Numbered from the stretch's first letter, positions 22,803 to 37,030 are shown. The stretch: DNA of 64,000 nucleotides from Helicostylum pulchrum (GCA_025677825.1 JAIXMO010000024.1:248001-312000), one strand, 5' to 3'. A program made the numbers and translations. Notes: generated by a model from the sequence alone, not told the origin.

Positions 22803-23099
22803 TTACCTTGAAGAACAAATTGACCACAAACAAGTTTTTAATGAAATAGGTTTTATGGATAAATCATTTTCTTCATCGTTTATAGTAAATGTAGTCAATC
22901 GAGTAGACTTTGAACCACGAAGTGTATAAAGTACTTTAACTGTATAGGATTTTTGTTGCTGTAAGAAATCTCGACATTTTTTAACATTTTTTATATATAA
23001 CAAACCTTTGTTATTCATTGCCATAATTGATACTGCAGCCTCGAAGCCCATTATTTGAACAAATGGAATCTTGATATTGAGAATATCTTCCTCCTCCAA
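22803..23099 (-). pseudogene. Fragment of a multicopy Mucorales-type hypothetical protein
   Basis: An ATG-initiated frame (MEEEDILNIKIPFVQIMGFE, then MAMNNKGLLYI, then LTTFTINDEEN) runs 98 codons without interruption. Parts of the same sequence recur at 57130-57290 and 58145-58245, where they are separated by about 850 bases and carry frame damage. The IPFVQIMG...MAMNNKGLY pattern may come from the region after the E-x-K motif of the family represented at 10859 and 63102, but this link is only an impression. It lies immediately upstream of the copy C 5' flank and travels with it in the copy E duplication. Confidence 0.35.
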
Positions 23100-23718
23100 A
23101 ATTTAATGATATAATTTTTTTCTTTTTTGAGAACATCTAAATCCTTTCTTCATTGAATATGAAGGGGTTTTCGATCATAAATCTTTTAAACTACAAACAG
23201 AGAAAAGTAGACTTTCAGTTTTTTTTTCTTATTATGAAGAAATATTAATTACACGGATATAAAAATGTCCTTGACATTTTCTTCAAGACTAGCGGATGCT
23301 TTGTAGTTCAACCAAGCGTAAATCCAATGTCGTTAATTGTCTAGATATTCTATCTTTCTTCCCTTTTGCGTGAGTGTACAATATTATTCAGGAAAGAGTG
23401 TACTATAAGAATACCTACCTAAACAATAGTACTTACTCCTACGGAATGTGAGGTTCTCCCTTTTGTTTTTATAATAATAATAACATTTTATATCATACAA
23501 AGGAAGGTGTTTTGTTTATTAGCAGAGTCTTCCATATACATGTAAACGAGGGCTCAGACACAACTCTCGTTGCTTGTACTTCAGATGATTCCCGACTTTC
23601 GACGGGCTGTAACACAAGCGGCACTGGTTTGTTTCTACTATTTATGAGGAGAAAAAGTTTATTTTCTTAGCTTTTCACTTTTTCTCTATCAGTTTAAATA
23701 AACGTTAAGAAAACGCAT
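23100..23718 (+). promoter_or_regulatory. Conserved upstream region of copy C
   Basis: Near-identical to 58250-58842 upstream of copy E over the full length, and to the flanks of A and D over the ~400 bases nearest the start. No open exon was found in it. It contains CAGTTTAAATAAACGTTAAG just before the start codon and a TTGTTTTTATAATAATAATAACA stretch near 23463. Confidence 0.5.
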
Positions 23719-26700
23719 ATGAATATGGAAGGCGTACATGACCTTCATCAATACACCCATTGCGTAGTTATGCGTAAATATCCGTATGATAAATAACTAC
23801 ATGTTTATTAAGATTTATTTTATTTTATTTCTGCTTAGATATGGGAAAAGAATATGTCACAACGACTATTCTTCGTACTTCCAACAGACAATTTAAGTAT
23901 CCTTCCACTCGTAAAGTAGAGTAAGTAAGTATCAAGTTAAAAACGACATATCTGGACGTAACATATACATATCCATCAATCTATAGAACCGTCTCTTCTA
24001 TCTCCTATGATAAGCAAACAAGAAACATAAAAGATTTTGATTTCGATTATGATGAAGAAGACGAAGATACCGTAGTGATTACGAATTTTTACGATAGGTT
24101 GTACGCCTTGTTTAAAAAGGACAAGGAAACGTGGGACGAAGAGGATATATTTTTGATGAAGGCAGTTTCTGATTATTTACCACTTGTAATAGACTTTACC
24201 TTGAAAATGATGTACTTAGAAAAAGAAAGCATTGATTTATTTCACTACGCGTTTATTGTTCCTTCTGAATGGGAAGAGGAAATTCGAGATGATATTATTC
24301 GACCAATTTTTGTTCAATCAGATTTGATATCAAATGAAGATCACCAAGATAGACTTTTATTTTTCTCGGATATTGAATCCATATTTTACAAATACTCTTT
24401 CGAGAGAGGAGACAATACAATCTTGTGTAGAATTACCCCTGGCGAGGGAAAAGCCATAGTAAAGTTCGATTTGATTCAAACTTCCAGCACTCTATATAAC
24501 TTTCCAAATGCAAAATTATTTCCAAAAGTTATGAAATCAAGCTCAGTCTCTGTTATCGCGGATGATATTGAAGACCGTATAGCAGAATTTTTAAGGACCA
24601 ATTTATTTTACATGACTACAGACGACGATCGAGTTCGAAACCCGTTAATAAGATTTTTAAAAAGCAAACTTGTTCCTTTTGATGAAGATCGAGTTCGAAA
24701 CCCGTTAATAAGATTTTTAAAAAGCAAACTTGTTCCTTTTGATGAAGATCGGATTATCGAAGACATAATGGAACAAATGAATCGTCGGCCTTTACCTCCA
24801 TTGGTACGTATAACTTGATGTAACCATCACAATTTTTAACAATTTATCTTAATAAGTAGGATGAAGAGGATATAGAAATGGAAGAAGGCATGGAAACAGA
24901 ACCTTGGATAATGTTTAAAAATAAATGGATGTTGACTGAAAACCAGAAACAATTTATAATGTCACTTTCTCCTTTAAGTGTATGCGCTGGAATTAGTTCA
25001 TTTCTCTTTAGCGAATTAAAAGGTATAATTTTGAATAATTCCACAAAGAGTTACGGATTTTTGTTCGTTACGGATAAATACACTCATAGGCCCGACCTGT
25101 CTGACAGTGTGACTCTAACATGGCTAGCGTATATATTGGAGTATAACAGATGTTCTTTAAATGATATTGTCACATACATAACTCCAATGGAAAGCGACAT
25201 TATTCGGAAATTTCTCTTAAAAGGGGCCGGTATTGGTATCTTTGAAGCCATTCAGCATTCAGATATGTATTGTAAGCCACATATAATACAATCAGAAGGC
25301 TCAACCACCTCTTCATCCGTGTTTCTAAACTCCAAACCAGACGCTATCGTCAACTTGGGTATATATAACTACCGTGAATTATGTAGCATTAACTAACATT
25401 TATACGAATAGATATATCACTCGGGTCTACCTTATTAACGTACTCACTTTTAAACAAAGACGGATTGATCCAGCAGATATTAGACCACGATGATCTCATA
25501 GCAGACAAGTAGTAAAGTATTTACAATATCTTTTTTTTTACTGTGCAAAAGCTAACCTAATTATAGTTTGCCTCCTTTGGGACGTTTCTATACATTTTCA
25601 AATGCGACAACATTAAATGTTAAAGAGCAGTAAGTCTAGTAGTGACAGAATACAATGGTAAAAGTAATATGTATTAATCTTTGTTCAGATTCATTCCATT
25701 TGCTGAGAGATACTTGCTAGGTGACTTGGCTGATTGTACTGCTGATGACGGTGTTTCTATAAAAAAGGATCTATTGTTTGAAATGAAAGCTATATTTACC
25801 AAAGAGCTTTCTAACGGAGAAGCATTAATATCAACCTACAAGCCAAAATATATCAATGCATTTGTATTAATGTACATGATCTATATAAAAGAAGAGATAT
25901 TGAACAAGTTACCAGATCACTTGATATCTGACCATACGGATATGAAAATTGGGTATGCTATTTCTATTGAAGCAATGTTATTAAACAATACTATCGGTAC
26001 CAAAGACAGTCTTCAGGATATCATATATGCAAGTGGATTAGTACCAAAGGTCGATGATTCTAAAAAACTACGAATCACTACTCAAGGAGAAAGGATTTTA
26101 CCCGCTATTCAAAAGTCTTTGAAACTAGAATTTTCACTCAAGTCTTATTTTTTAGTATGTCAGTTACATGAAGATTATGTACAGTTGTCATTACATCAAG
26201 TGGTAACAGCTCCCAGCTCAGAGGAAGAAGAACAGGAATCAATCATTGTACAAGATGAAATACTAGACATTCCAAATATATACGGTTCTCTGTGCACGAG
26301 TATGTGGCAAAACCTCGTACAAGATAGTAGTTTAATTGAACTATGCAAAGTGCATAATACGAGCGACGATAGCAAAATATTAGACCTATTCTCATCAAAG
26401 ACCAAAACAGAATTCTTTGCTAATCTTAAGAGTCACATTTCAGACAATGTAAGAGTTGTAAAAAAAAAATGCAATACACCTTTTTTTTTTACTGACAGTT
26501 AAATCCTCAAATATATAGGTGCTTCAAAACAATCTTGGCACGCAAAACACAGCCGACACACATTCTGTCAAGTTAAATAGTTTCTGTAGCTGTAAAGTAC
26601 GTTTGACAACCGCTGATATTATCGACGTCTCTTTTACTCCAGTTTTACAAGATATTGCCTGTACTCTGTCTGCCTCTTTGTTGAATAAGGAACTTTTTGG

Positions 26701-27489
26701 AAACTATATAAATATAGATTATATGTTTAGCTTTATACGCTTCAACAGTAATCCGCAATTACAGTACGCATTTTCAAAAATAGTAGAAGAGGAAGCCGAC
26801 GATTTTAATTTAGAGTTAGGGATTGATACATTCTGTCTGCTCGTACCAGAGTTATTTAGCCAACTCTTACAGCCAGTTACCTCTCAGCAACCATTATGCT
26901 ACAAAGATTTCAAAATTGGTGCCTTACAGCAAGTATGCAGTGAAAATTATGTTTTTCGTATAACTCAAAATAAATCCTACGGAGCACGTCCTCTATATAA
27001 ATCCAAAATAACAGATACGGAAACTATTAAATGGGACTTCTATATTAGCTTCCCCTTTTTAAATAAAGGGGAATTAATAAGTACTGTTCAATCAAACAGA
27101 CCATTTTATTTGCGGAACCAAGAGAATTGGGAATTTTATACTTTTGGAATAGGTAATAATAGTCCAGAATAATGACATGTTAATGCGTAACTAAAACTGA
27201 TTTCCATACTTTAGAGATATACAGATTTAAAACGATGAATTATTTAAGTGATAATAAAACGCTTTCCGTCAATGATAACACTTGCCAAATTGTTGATATT
27301 AAGGAGGTTGGCTTTAGAGATCTTTTTGGCGCAAAGGATGTGGACGTACCTGTAATGATTTCCGTAAGATATGTATCGTATACTTCCTCTCTCCAGTTTT
27401 CCGTGAAATTAGTTGGCGCAGATACCAGAGATGGTCAATTAGCGGGTGTAATAGAAACAGGCGAGCCATTGACCCTTTCTAGATTTTAA
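23719..27489 (+). CDS. HSPA12-like Hsp70-related protein, copy C
   Basis: Nine exons: 23719-23773, 23839-23920, 23987-24803, 24860-25358, 25412-25511, 25567-25629, 25689-26448, 26519-27152 and 27215-27489. Phases close, giving about 1,094 residues. Start ATG gives MNMEGVHDLHQYTHC. Exon 3 carries ISYDKQTRN, then HYAFIVPSEWEEEIR and DRLLFFSDIES. The exon 4-5 junction makes IVNLDISLGSTLL; exon 7 has GYAISIEAMLL and SYFLVCQLHEDY; exon 8 has YMFSFIRFNSNPQLQ; the last exon ends GEPLTLSRF. Order and spacing follow HSPA12-type Hsp70 proteins, but the glycine-rich phosphate and adenosine motifs are replaced. Unique to this copy is an exact 60-bp tandem duplication in exon 3 (24627-24686 and 24687-24746), adding 20 residues in frame. 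It is the inverted sister of copy A. Confidence 0.75.
24627..24746 (+). repeat. Exact 60-bp in-frame tandem duplication inside copy C
   Basis: Two identical 60-base units begin GATCGAGTTCGAAACCCG and end TTTTGATGAA. The encoded 20 residues (DRVRNPLIRFLKSKLVPFDE) are doubled; copies A, D and E carry a single unit, with A missing a few residues of it. No base differs between the two units. Confidence 0.95.
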
Positions 27490-27770
27490 AACTATAACAT
27501 AATAAGCCTTCACTATGTATGTTTTTTTTTTACCAAACATTACTCTTCTTCTTTAAATGAAGCTTATCTTTAAATAAATCCTGCTCAGTATTATTTAATT
27601 ACGTATAAACTGTTTTTTTTTGGAGGACTCTTGATACACGTTCTATTTACATGTTCAGCAAAACGCGCGGAGTATTTTTTTTAAAAAAAAAGTGGAAATA
27701 AGTCGGAACAACAAGTGCAGACAAATGTAGAAAAATGATTAACTACAGTAATGGCCGAAATCTGGGAAAT
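27490..27770 (+). repeat. 3' flank shared by copies A and C
   Basis: Inverted counterpart of 1430-1716, containing the AAACTATAACATAATAAGCCTTC segment after the stop, GGAGGACTCTTGATACACG and CGGAACAACAAGTGCAGACAA. Similarity stops after about 27770. Confidence 0.7.
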
Positions 27771-29958
<2,188 letters not shown>

Positions 29959-31059
29959 ATTTTTTTTAACTGCCTCCCCACCACGCTATCATTATTATTA
30001 TTATTTTATTTTTATTATTATAAACCCTTTTCTTTTTTTTAACCCAAAAAAAAAAAGATAGTACGTGTGTTATTCTGCATGTACACATCATAAAAATACT
30101 CATTTATTATAATCATACAGGACATAATATGTCATCTCGTTTGGATATTTTTATTTTATATTGACAAGAGCAATCATTTCAAATTATATCCCACAATCAA
30201 AGCTAACCTCCCAAAGAGATGGTGATGAAAACATTTGCAACTTTTTATACTAAAATCGTTCCGGAAAGGATCAGATTTCTTTAAATCGGTAGTACCATCG
30301 TGTAACCGCAATCTGAACTAGCCCATTCGCTACACCAGCCCAATTTTCTACTTTTTCAACAGTGTACATTATTTTTATTTTTACAAGAATCCAGTGATTT
30401 TTTTTTCAAGACTGTTTAACACTGTCGTCCATGTTGACTGTTATAAGAAAAAACAGAGATTCCGTAAGTCCGTAGTCCCGCAGGGCGACGCGTAAAATTG
30501 ACTGTGTATTTTATCATAAACAATCTCTTTTTCTTTTCTTTTTTACTGTGTATACCCCTAAGTATTATATTTTTTCTCGTGTGCATCTTTATATCTTATA
30601 TTATTCTGCTTTTTTTTTCTAGTGCTTTTGTTTCCTTTCTTTATGTCCGTACAAAAAGGATACTGTTCTCCTTCGAGCAACAACCGGGCGTAAGAGTACT
30701 TGTTACAACAAGCGCTCAAATAAAGTCCACCATAACTCTGATAGATATCAAGCTATTTTTTTTTAAAAAAAAAAACGCTTTTTAAAATTAAGTAAATATA
30801 CCACATACTCTTTTCTGAGCGTACAAGTAGAACGTATACTAAGAAATTCCCCACGTTATATAGCAATATTTCTGATACTAGCTGCTTTTCCGCGGCCAGC
30901 CTTTTGGGGATCTTCAGGGAGGGTTGCTGCTGCTGGCCTTTTTCTTTTGAGTTGCTACAAGAAGTGCAACAAGCCCTCGGAACCAAGTCAGAATAACAGG
31001 CCGGGACTTGGTAGATCTATATTACTACTCTAGACTATTTGACAATACTTTTTCTTTCG
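29959..31059. other. 3' region of RAB11 and intergenic DNA
   Basis: No gene is supported. ATT repeats follow the stop codon (29988-30021). Bases 30637-30695 (TTTATGTCCGTACAAAAAGG, ATACTGTTCTCCTTCGAGCAACAACC) belong to the dispersed repeat seen inverted at 538-580 and direct at 56826-56880. Confidence 0.45.
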
Positions 31060-31816
31060 AGTATTGATCATAGCTAAAAATTCACATCAACCAAACGATA
31101 TTCTGTTCGAAATTACACGCCATTTAAACACTAAATATGATTTCACTTTGGCTACTACAAACAAAAAACTATACGAGCATATCAGACATATTCCGCTAAA
31201 ACGACACAGTTGTAGGAAGTTTTTTTATAGCAAATACTAGAGGTCTAAACGTCATTCTACGTGTTGACGATATGCATTACGACAAGCTGAAGTCTGCAAA
31301 CACTTGAAACGTCTAGTGCTACTTTACTTTACTCGATAGCTCTTATATCGTACACTTAGGGTTGAATGTTGAAGGATTCAATGAATTGCATGAATCTTTC
31401 AAAGACAAATTACCAGAAAAGGCTAATACTGATCGCCCCCGTATCTTGTCCACAAAAATGATTTTTGGCGCTTTGCTCTTATGTGGCTCCGTTGTAATCG
31501 AACATTAGCTTTTTTTTTTTACTACACTCAAGATATTAATATCAAGGCGGACCAACATGTGTCCTTATCTGTTGATACAAGGGCATTGAACTGAATTCCT
31601 CGCTTTGTCCTTGCACATGTTGTTGTAAAAGTTCATAGTAACCCGTCCAACTCTTTTAATACTGCTGCTGCGAACTTGAAAAAACAAAATGTTATCATCA
31701 AAGAAGACGAAACAACGATCCCAATTCGTCAAAAGAGAACCCCTTCTCCTATCAGAGAAGCTGAAAGAAGTGTCAAGAAGATGGAAACAATGGTGGGTAG
31801 AACAAAATCGAAGTAG
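31060..31816 (+). pseudogene. Decayed multi-exon gene of unknown family
   Basis: Successive open pieces in several frames look like one broken protein: IIAKNSHQPNDILFEITRHL near 31065, ANTRGLNVILRVDDMHYD near 31232, LNVEGFNELHESFKDKLPEK near 31361 with RILSTKMIFGALLLCGSVV, then (after a stop and a possible acceptor CTCAAG) DQHVSLSVDTRALN, a TGA, and HVVVKVHSNPSNSFNTAAAN to the natural-looking end KKMETMVGRTKSK. At least two in-frame stops break it. Composition and the clean C-terminus argue for a former gene; I do not recognise it. Confidence 0.4.
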
Positions 31817-31864
31817 TACTGCACCAGAAGTGTCAGGTCTTCGTGCGTTGAAAGATGAAAATAT

Positions 31865-32110
31865 TGTTAATTTAAGCGGGGAGACTTTTTGTTCATTTGC
31901 ACATCTTTTTTTTGTCAATTTTTTTTTCACTTTTAAAATATTATTCATCTGTAGCGTAATGATTTTCTTAATAAAATACCAAGTTTAAAGAGGATTGAAT
32001 CATCAAAAAAAAAAAAAAAGATGAACGACTTTGAGCTTTCTTGCGCGAAACAAGTGTAATTGCGTAAAAATGATTAAATAGATCGCATGAGTAAAAGTGA
32101 CCTCAATCAA
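31865..32110 (+). repeat. Dispersed repeat related to 376-465
   Basis: Two pieces, TTAATTTAAGCGGGGAGACTTT at 31867 and CTTTCTTGCGCGAAACAAGTG with AATGATTAAATAGATCGCATGAG at 32036-32092, match bases 376-460 (there contiguous). About 150 bases including TTTTTTGTCAATTTTT lie between the pieces here. An inverted, weaker match is at 57030-57085. Confidence 0.5.
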
Positions 32111-32353
32111 CTTTCTTTCAAAGTTTATGCCCTTAAAAAAGACTATACAGAACATATAACCATTCATATGCCTCATACTTCTCTTGATTCATTGACATGG
32201 CTCGAACGATCATCTGATATGAAATATTTTAGAGGCACAGAAATTTTCATAAAGCTGAAGATAGATGCAGGCATAAAGTTTTACGTAGGCGTTCTAAACA
32301 TGTTGTTTAAAATAGAATCAGACCGTTATCTCTTCTTTTCGAGACATAATTGA
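32087..32353 (+). CDS. Hypothetical 88-residue protein
   Basis: An ATG frame codes MSKSDLNQLSFKVYALKKDY, then HITIHMPHTSLDSLTWLE and a C-terminal KIDAGIKFYVGVLNML. Composition is protein-like and not homopolymer-driven, but the first codons coincide with a dispersed repeat. There is no recognisable domain or neighbouring partner exon. It could be a remnant of a larger gene. Confidence 0.3.
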   Translation: MSKSDLNQLSFKVYALKKDYTEHITIHMPHTSLDSLTWLERSSDMKYFRGTEIFIKLKIDAGIKFYVGVLNMLFKIESDRYLFFSRHN

Positions 32354-35059
32354 TTCGATATAAGCTGCAAACACCTCAAGGAACTCTGAATTCGATACTA
32401 ATTTGGTTTTTTAAACAATCTTTTTTTTTTTACTGCTATAAATACTTATATTTCAATAAATAAATCCAAAGCTTTTCAATTTTTATTGGGTCGCCTTGAA
32501 TTATATTTGATACCTGTTTTTTCGAATAATTTTATAAGAAATTTTTACATTAAACTCATTATTTCAATTGAAGAAAAATTCTAACAAAATATCAAAATCT
32601 CGACTGGGCGTCACACGTCAAAAAGTTGTATTTCGATGTGAATGTAAGAAATACCATTAGCTACACTTTTCTGAGGATTAAACCAAAAAATACAATGCTC
32701 TGATTAATTTTCAAAGTATTTTTACTTTTGCTTTTTCGTCAAATAAACTTTTTTTCACCCTTACAAAAATAGTTCTGAAGTAACGGACCAAATGGTCCCG
32801 TTTTGCGGAGAATAGTACCTGTTGATGAAATTAGTTTAAAACGTGCCAAGATGGATGAGTTCGAGAAAAGCACTAGAAAAAACAAGGAAAGCTTTTGATT
32901 TATAATAAAGATCACTCAGATAGTACTTTTATGCACCCACTTGTCAAGACCAAGATAACGGAGGTTGATACTTATTATATATTTATAAATAAAAACATAT
33001 ATACAGGAGGGATGTCCTAACGTGCCACCAGTTTTAAATCTAGTAATTTTTAATTTTTTTCAAATGTTTTCTTATTTTATAGGCATTTCATTGGCCGGGA
33101 TAGAAAATCGCAGGGTATGAAATACATTACCCAAATTTTTGATTTCAAATTTTCAATCCCTTGATAGTACCCCCGCTTAAAAGTAAAAAATATAGGTTGA
33201 CTTTGATAGCAATAAACTTTTTTTTTAATTGTTAAGAAAGACAATTGGCGCGAAGAGATATGTTCCTAAACGTTCAATAAAGAAAATTATTCTATTAGAT
33301 TTTTTACAAAAGCTCGTAAAAAAATGTTTATCGCTCCAAAAAAAAAGTGAAAAAAAAGTTAAAAATTTACTAGAGTTAAACCTGGTGGTATGTTACCTAA
33401 TAGTTGTTTGTCATTAAACATAAAATGCTATCCCACATTCCATTACGATAGAATACACATTTATCGTATGTAGTTTAATTAATATCATAAGACGGCCCCC
33501 TTAAACATTTGTGTTTCATATCAAAACGGTACTGCAAGACCCAAAAGTAACGACCCGCAACAACCTTTTTTTTTTCTTCTCTTGGCATTGTTGCAAAGAG
33601 CTGGTGGAACATTCTTCAATGCGACATTTCACTCAATGGGTCTTTATAATAACTTTCCTCGGATGACTAAAAAAAAAACTTGTCGGTACTATTTCCCTAC
33701 AGGAACGAAAAAAGCAAGTACTGAACCGGTGTGTCACTTCAAGTTCCAAGTCCTTGTGGCTTACCGGGTATGCCCTCGATCTGTATTCCCTCTCATACAG
33801 TGGAGTCCATTCCACCAGGATTGATTGATTAAAAAATAGAATAAATTTGCAGTTACTTTAAATTTTATGATACTACTCTCAAGAAGGCTCTCGAATTAGT
33901 TTTTTTTTTTTTACATATGTAATAATACCAAGTGCACAAAATACTATATACCGAGAAAAAAAGATTACTCGATTTTATCATCTCTGTAGTGTCACCATTG
34001 GTCATATTAAATGCTCCATAACAACTATTTTTTTTTTACACCATTGCCACGTTGTTTTACCGTTTCTTTCGAGGCATAATGTACCAAAAAATTGGCATCT
34101 GATAAATTATTTTTTTTTCAAGATGCAAGTACAACCAAAAAAATCTGCATGAACTGTTACATTTTTTAACTTTCGGGATTTCGGACAAACAAATGACCCA
34201 TTTTTTTTTCTACCTCCTAAACGAAGATCTTCAAAATTGATTGTCCCCCAAACAATACTCTCAATTGGACTTTTTTTTTTGAACTTCAATTGGACACACT
34301 GTAATACATTTTTCTCGACTGCTAGCAAAAAAAAAAAAAAAAAAAAAAGAATCTTGATCAAGCTCTTGGTGTATTACCGAGAACTCAAATATAGAAACTT
34401 ATACTTGTATAGGACTAGCTCAGTAAAATACAAGTTCTTTTTTTTTTTCAGGTGATGAGTCAGATCGGTTACTAGGAAGAGTGAAGAGGAGTAGTATTAC
34501 ACCGATGTACTACAAGAAGAATAATTACATTGTAATAAATCTTTTTTATCAATTATTCATATATCAAGTTGAATTATACACATTTGACAGGTAAGAAAAA
34601 AAAACAGGGGGGATTGAGATACACTATATCCACATTTATTTGTCAAAGAGCCTACAATTACTGCTACCTCAAAAAAATTGCACATGTATCCAGCGCGCTA
34701 ACATTTTCTCATGTAAACACCATTCGATCAGTGTACACTTTGTCTCGCCGTGGCACAAAAAAAAAAGAAGTACCCAAGCAAAAACTTTACTTGCCCTACG
34801 TGAACATATCTTTTTCATTTTAAAAAAAAAACGTACCATGTGTCTCAATAACCATTACTCACCGATTTTCTCAAAGCATAATCAAAATTGTATCATACTG
34901 CGTAAATCGTTCATACTGTGCCATACTGTGCCATGCTGATCACTTATTGATCACCAAAACGTAAAAAAAAAAAGCCCAATGTTTGAATCGTATAAAAAGA
35001 GGCACGAATTAACAGTATAATTTTTTTTTTTTTATCTAATCATTACAAAAAATCTCAAA
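32354..35059. other. Long AT-rich intergenic region
   Basis: No gene is supported in 2.7 kb. Frames at 33582-33824 and 34569-34823 are short, lack paired exons and contain homopolymer residues. Poly-A/T runs of 10-20 bases are common (for example 34327-34348). GCCATACTGTGCCATACTGTGCCATGCTG at about 34913-34938 is a short triplicated motif. CTAATCATTACAAAAAATCTC leads into the esterase gene. Confidence 0.5.
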
Positions 35060-36599
35060 ATGGTTTTTCTTAAAACAATCATCACACTTTCTTTCTCGAT
35101 ATCCGCCATTCTAGCTGCTACCGTAACCTCTATCTCTGAATGTCCTTCTCTTCCATCCCGTGCATCTCCCGCCAAAGACATTACTGACCTTCGTATTGAC
35201 GACATTAAAATCATTGGCGCATTAGGAGACAGGTGACTTCCCCCTCAAAACAGGGAGTAAACGTTTACTAATTTTAAAAAACAGTATTATGGCAGGATTT
35301 GCAATGATGGGCCTTGATTATGAAGCGGGCTCTGGCGCGCTTAATCTAAGTTTGATATCCGAGTACCGTGGCAACAGTTATGCGATTGGTGGAGACACGA
35401 ACGCAGTTACGCTTGCCAACTTTATGAAAAAATACAACCCCACTGTAAAAGGTGCTTCCGTTCTTTCGCATTTAGCTTCCATCTGTCACGGGCCCTTATG
35501 TGGATTTCCTATCACCGCTTGTATGTTTTAATTTTTTTTTTTATGTCGTATAATATGCTCATTTTTGTATAATGCAGATCGTCCCTTAAAGGATAACTTA
35601 AATGCTGGACAAAGTGGCGCTATTGCCATGAACTTGAATTATGAACTTGATTATCTTATTCCACGTATGCACATAATTATTTCTCCCCTTTTGATATCTA
35701 GATACTAACGCATCTGTGTATAGGTATGAAGTCTTATATCTTTTCCACTAGCTACAAAAACGATTGGAAGATGATTACTATTCAAATTGGAAGTAAGTAT
35801 AACTTTTTTTTTAATCAAAAAAATAATAATCTTATAACCCCCCTCCCCTCCTTTCGTAGGTAACGATCAATGCGCTTCTTGTGATAGTTCTTTAGCAGAG
35901 TATGTTTCTCCCGACGCTTACGGTCAATACGTTGAAGCTGCTATTAACCGTATCAAAAAAGAAGTACCCAAAGTTGTAATCAACTTGCGTAAGTTTTTTT
36001 TTAAAAAAAAAGAAGCAATATACAAAAACTAATACATGATGATAGTTGGTACATTTAAAGTGTCTGGTGTATTTCCATTGACAGAAGGCAACCCATACTG
36101 CGTTCCTAACGGCATCCTGGATAACGAAATGGAATGCGCATGCGCTAACTCACCCGAAAACCTGGCCAAGATGGATACCATCTCCGACGCTTACAACCAG
36201 AGACTCGAAGCCATTGCCAACAAGCACAAGGGTGTAGCCGGCGGAACGTTTGCAGTGATGTACAGTCCTGCACCTATTGACATTAGCTCTTTCCCCGTCA
36301 ACGCTCTTAGTAACGTAGATTGTTTCCATCCTAGTTTAAAGGGCCATCAATATATTGCCAAGGTATGTAGTACACTCAAAAAAAAAAAAGTAAGGGAAAA
36401 TCTAAACAAAATCCGTTAGGCATTCTGGAATCAATTGTTTATGGAGAAAAGTCTTAAACCTCCTGTATTCACTTTTGAAGAAAATCTTAAAGTAAGTGAT
36501 CTAATGTGTACATATACAACAAATAAATACATTTTTCTAAAAAAACATGTCGAATAGGTTTACTGCCCTACTGGAGATGACAGATTACCCACCGCTTAA
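35060..36599 (+). CDS. Secreted GDSL/SGNH esterase, phospholipase B-like
   Basis: Eight exons: 35060-35232, 35285-35520, 35578-35664, 35724-35792, 35860-35988, 36046-36362, 36420-36491 and 36558-36599, giving 374 residues. The N-terminus (MVFLKTIITLSFSISAILAA) is a signal peptide. Block I is GALGDSIMAGF with the nucleophile Ser58 split by the first intron; the Gly-Asn block is QIGSNDQC (GSND 188-191); the catalytic Asp-His pair is VDCFHPSLKGHQ (Asp323, His326). This order and the DCFHPS form match the phospholipase B1-type branch of SGNH hydrolases, which remove acyl chains from phospholipids. Paired cysteines (CASC, CVPNG, CACANS) fit an extracellular enzyme. No membrane anchor or GPI signal is apparent at the C-terminus (VYCPTGDDRLPTA). 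Substrate preference cannot be deduced. Confidence 0.9.
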
Positions 36600-37030
36600 A
36601 TTAAGCGTATTGTATTCTTAACACACAAATTATATGCTGTGCATATTTATTTATTTTTCTAATAAAAAAATATAAAACTCTCAATTTATATATAAGTACT
36701 GTACAGAAGGTACGTTATCTAATCACAGTGATCATTTAAGTGTATAACTACATAAATAAGAAGAAATACTCTACTTCCATGCAGCAAAAATAACTTTTTT
36801 TTTTTTTTTGAGAATAAACTTTTTAGCCCCCCTGAAAATGGCACGATACTTGTTTAGGGTATATAATGCATCGCGGATTCTATCAAAATCAGAATAATTT
36901 TGCTCTCTCTCTCTCGCTCCACATGTTATTTTCCGCTACTACTATTTATGCTCCCTTTTCTGTAAAATTTTTGATTTTTTTGATCGACTTTATAGTACGC
37001 TTACGGTAGTAAAAACCGAGAAATATAAAC

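Noticed and set aside
33582..33824. 80-codon frame beginning LLQRAGGTFFNATFHSM
   Set aside because: No ATG at the natural beginning, no domain, no adjoining exon; insufficient to call a gene.
34107..34939. Several overlapping frames at 34.1-34.9 kb
   Set aside because: Each contains homopolymer-derived Lys or Phe runs and no paired exon structure.
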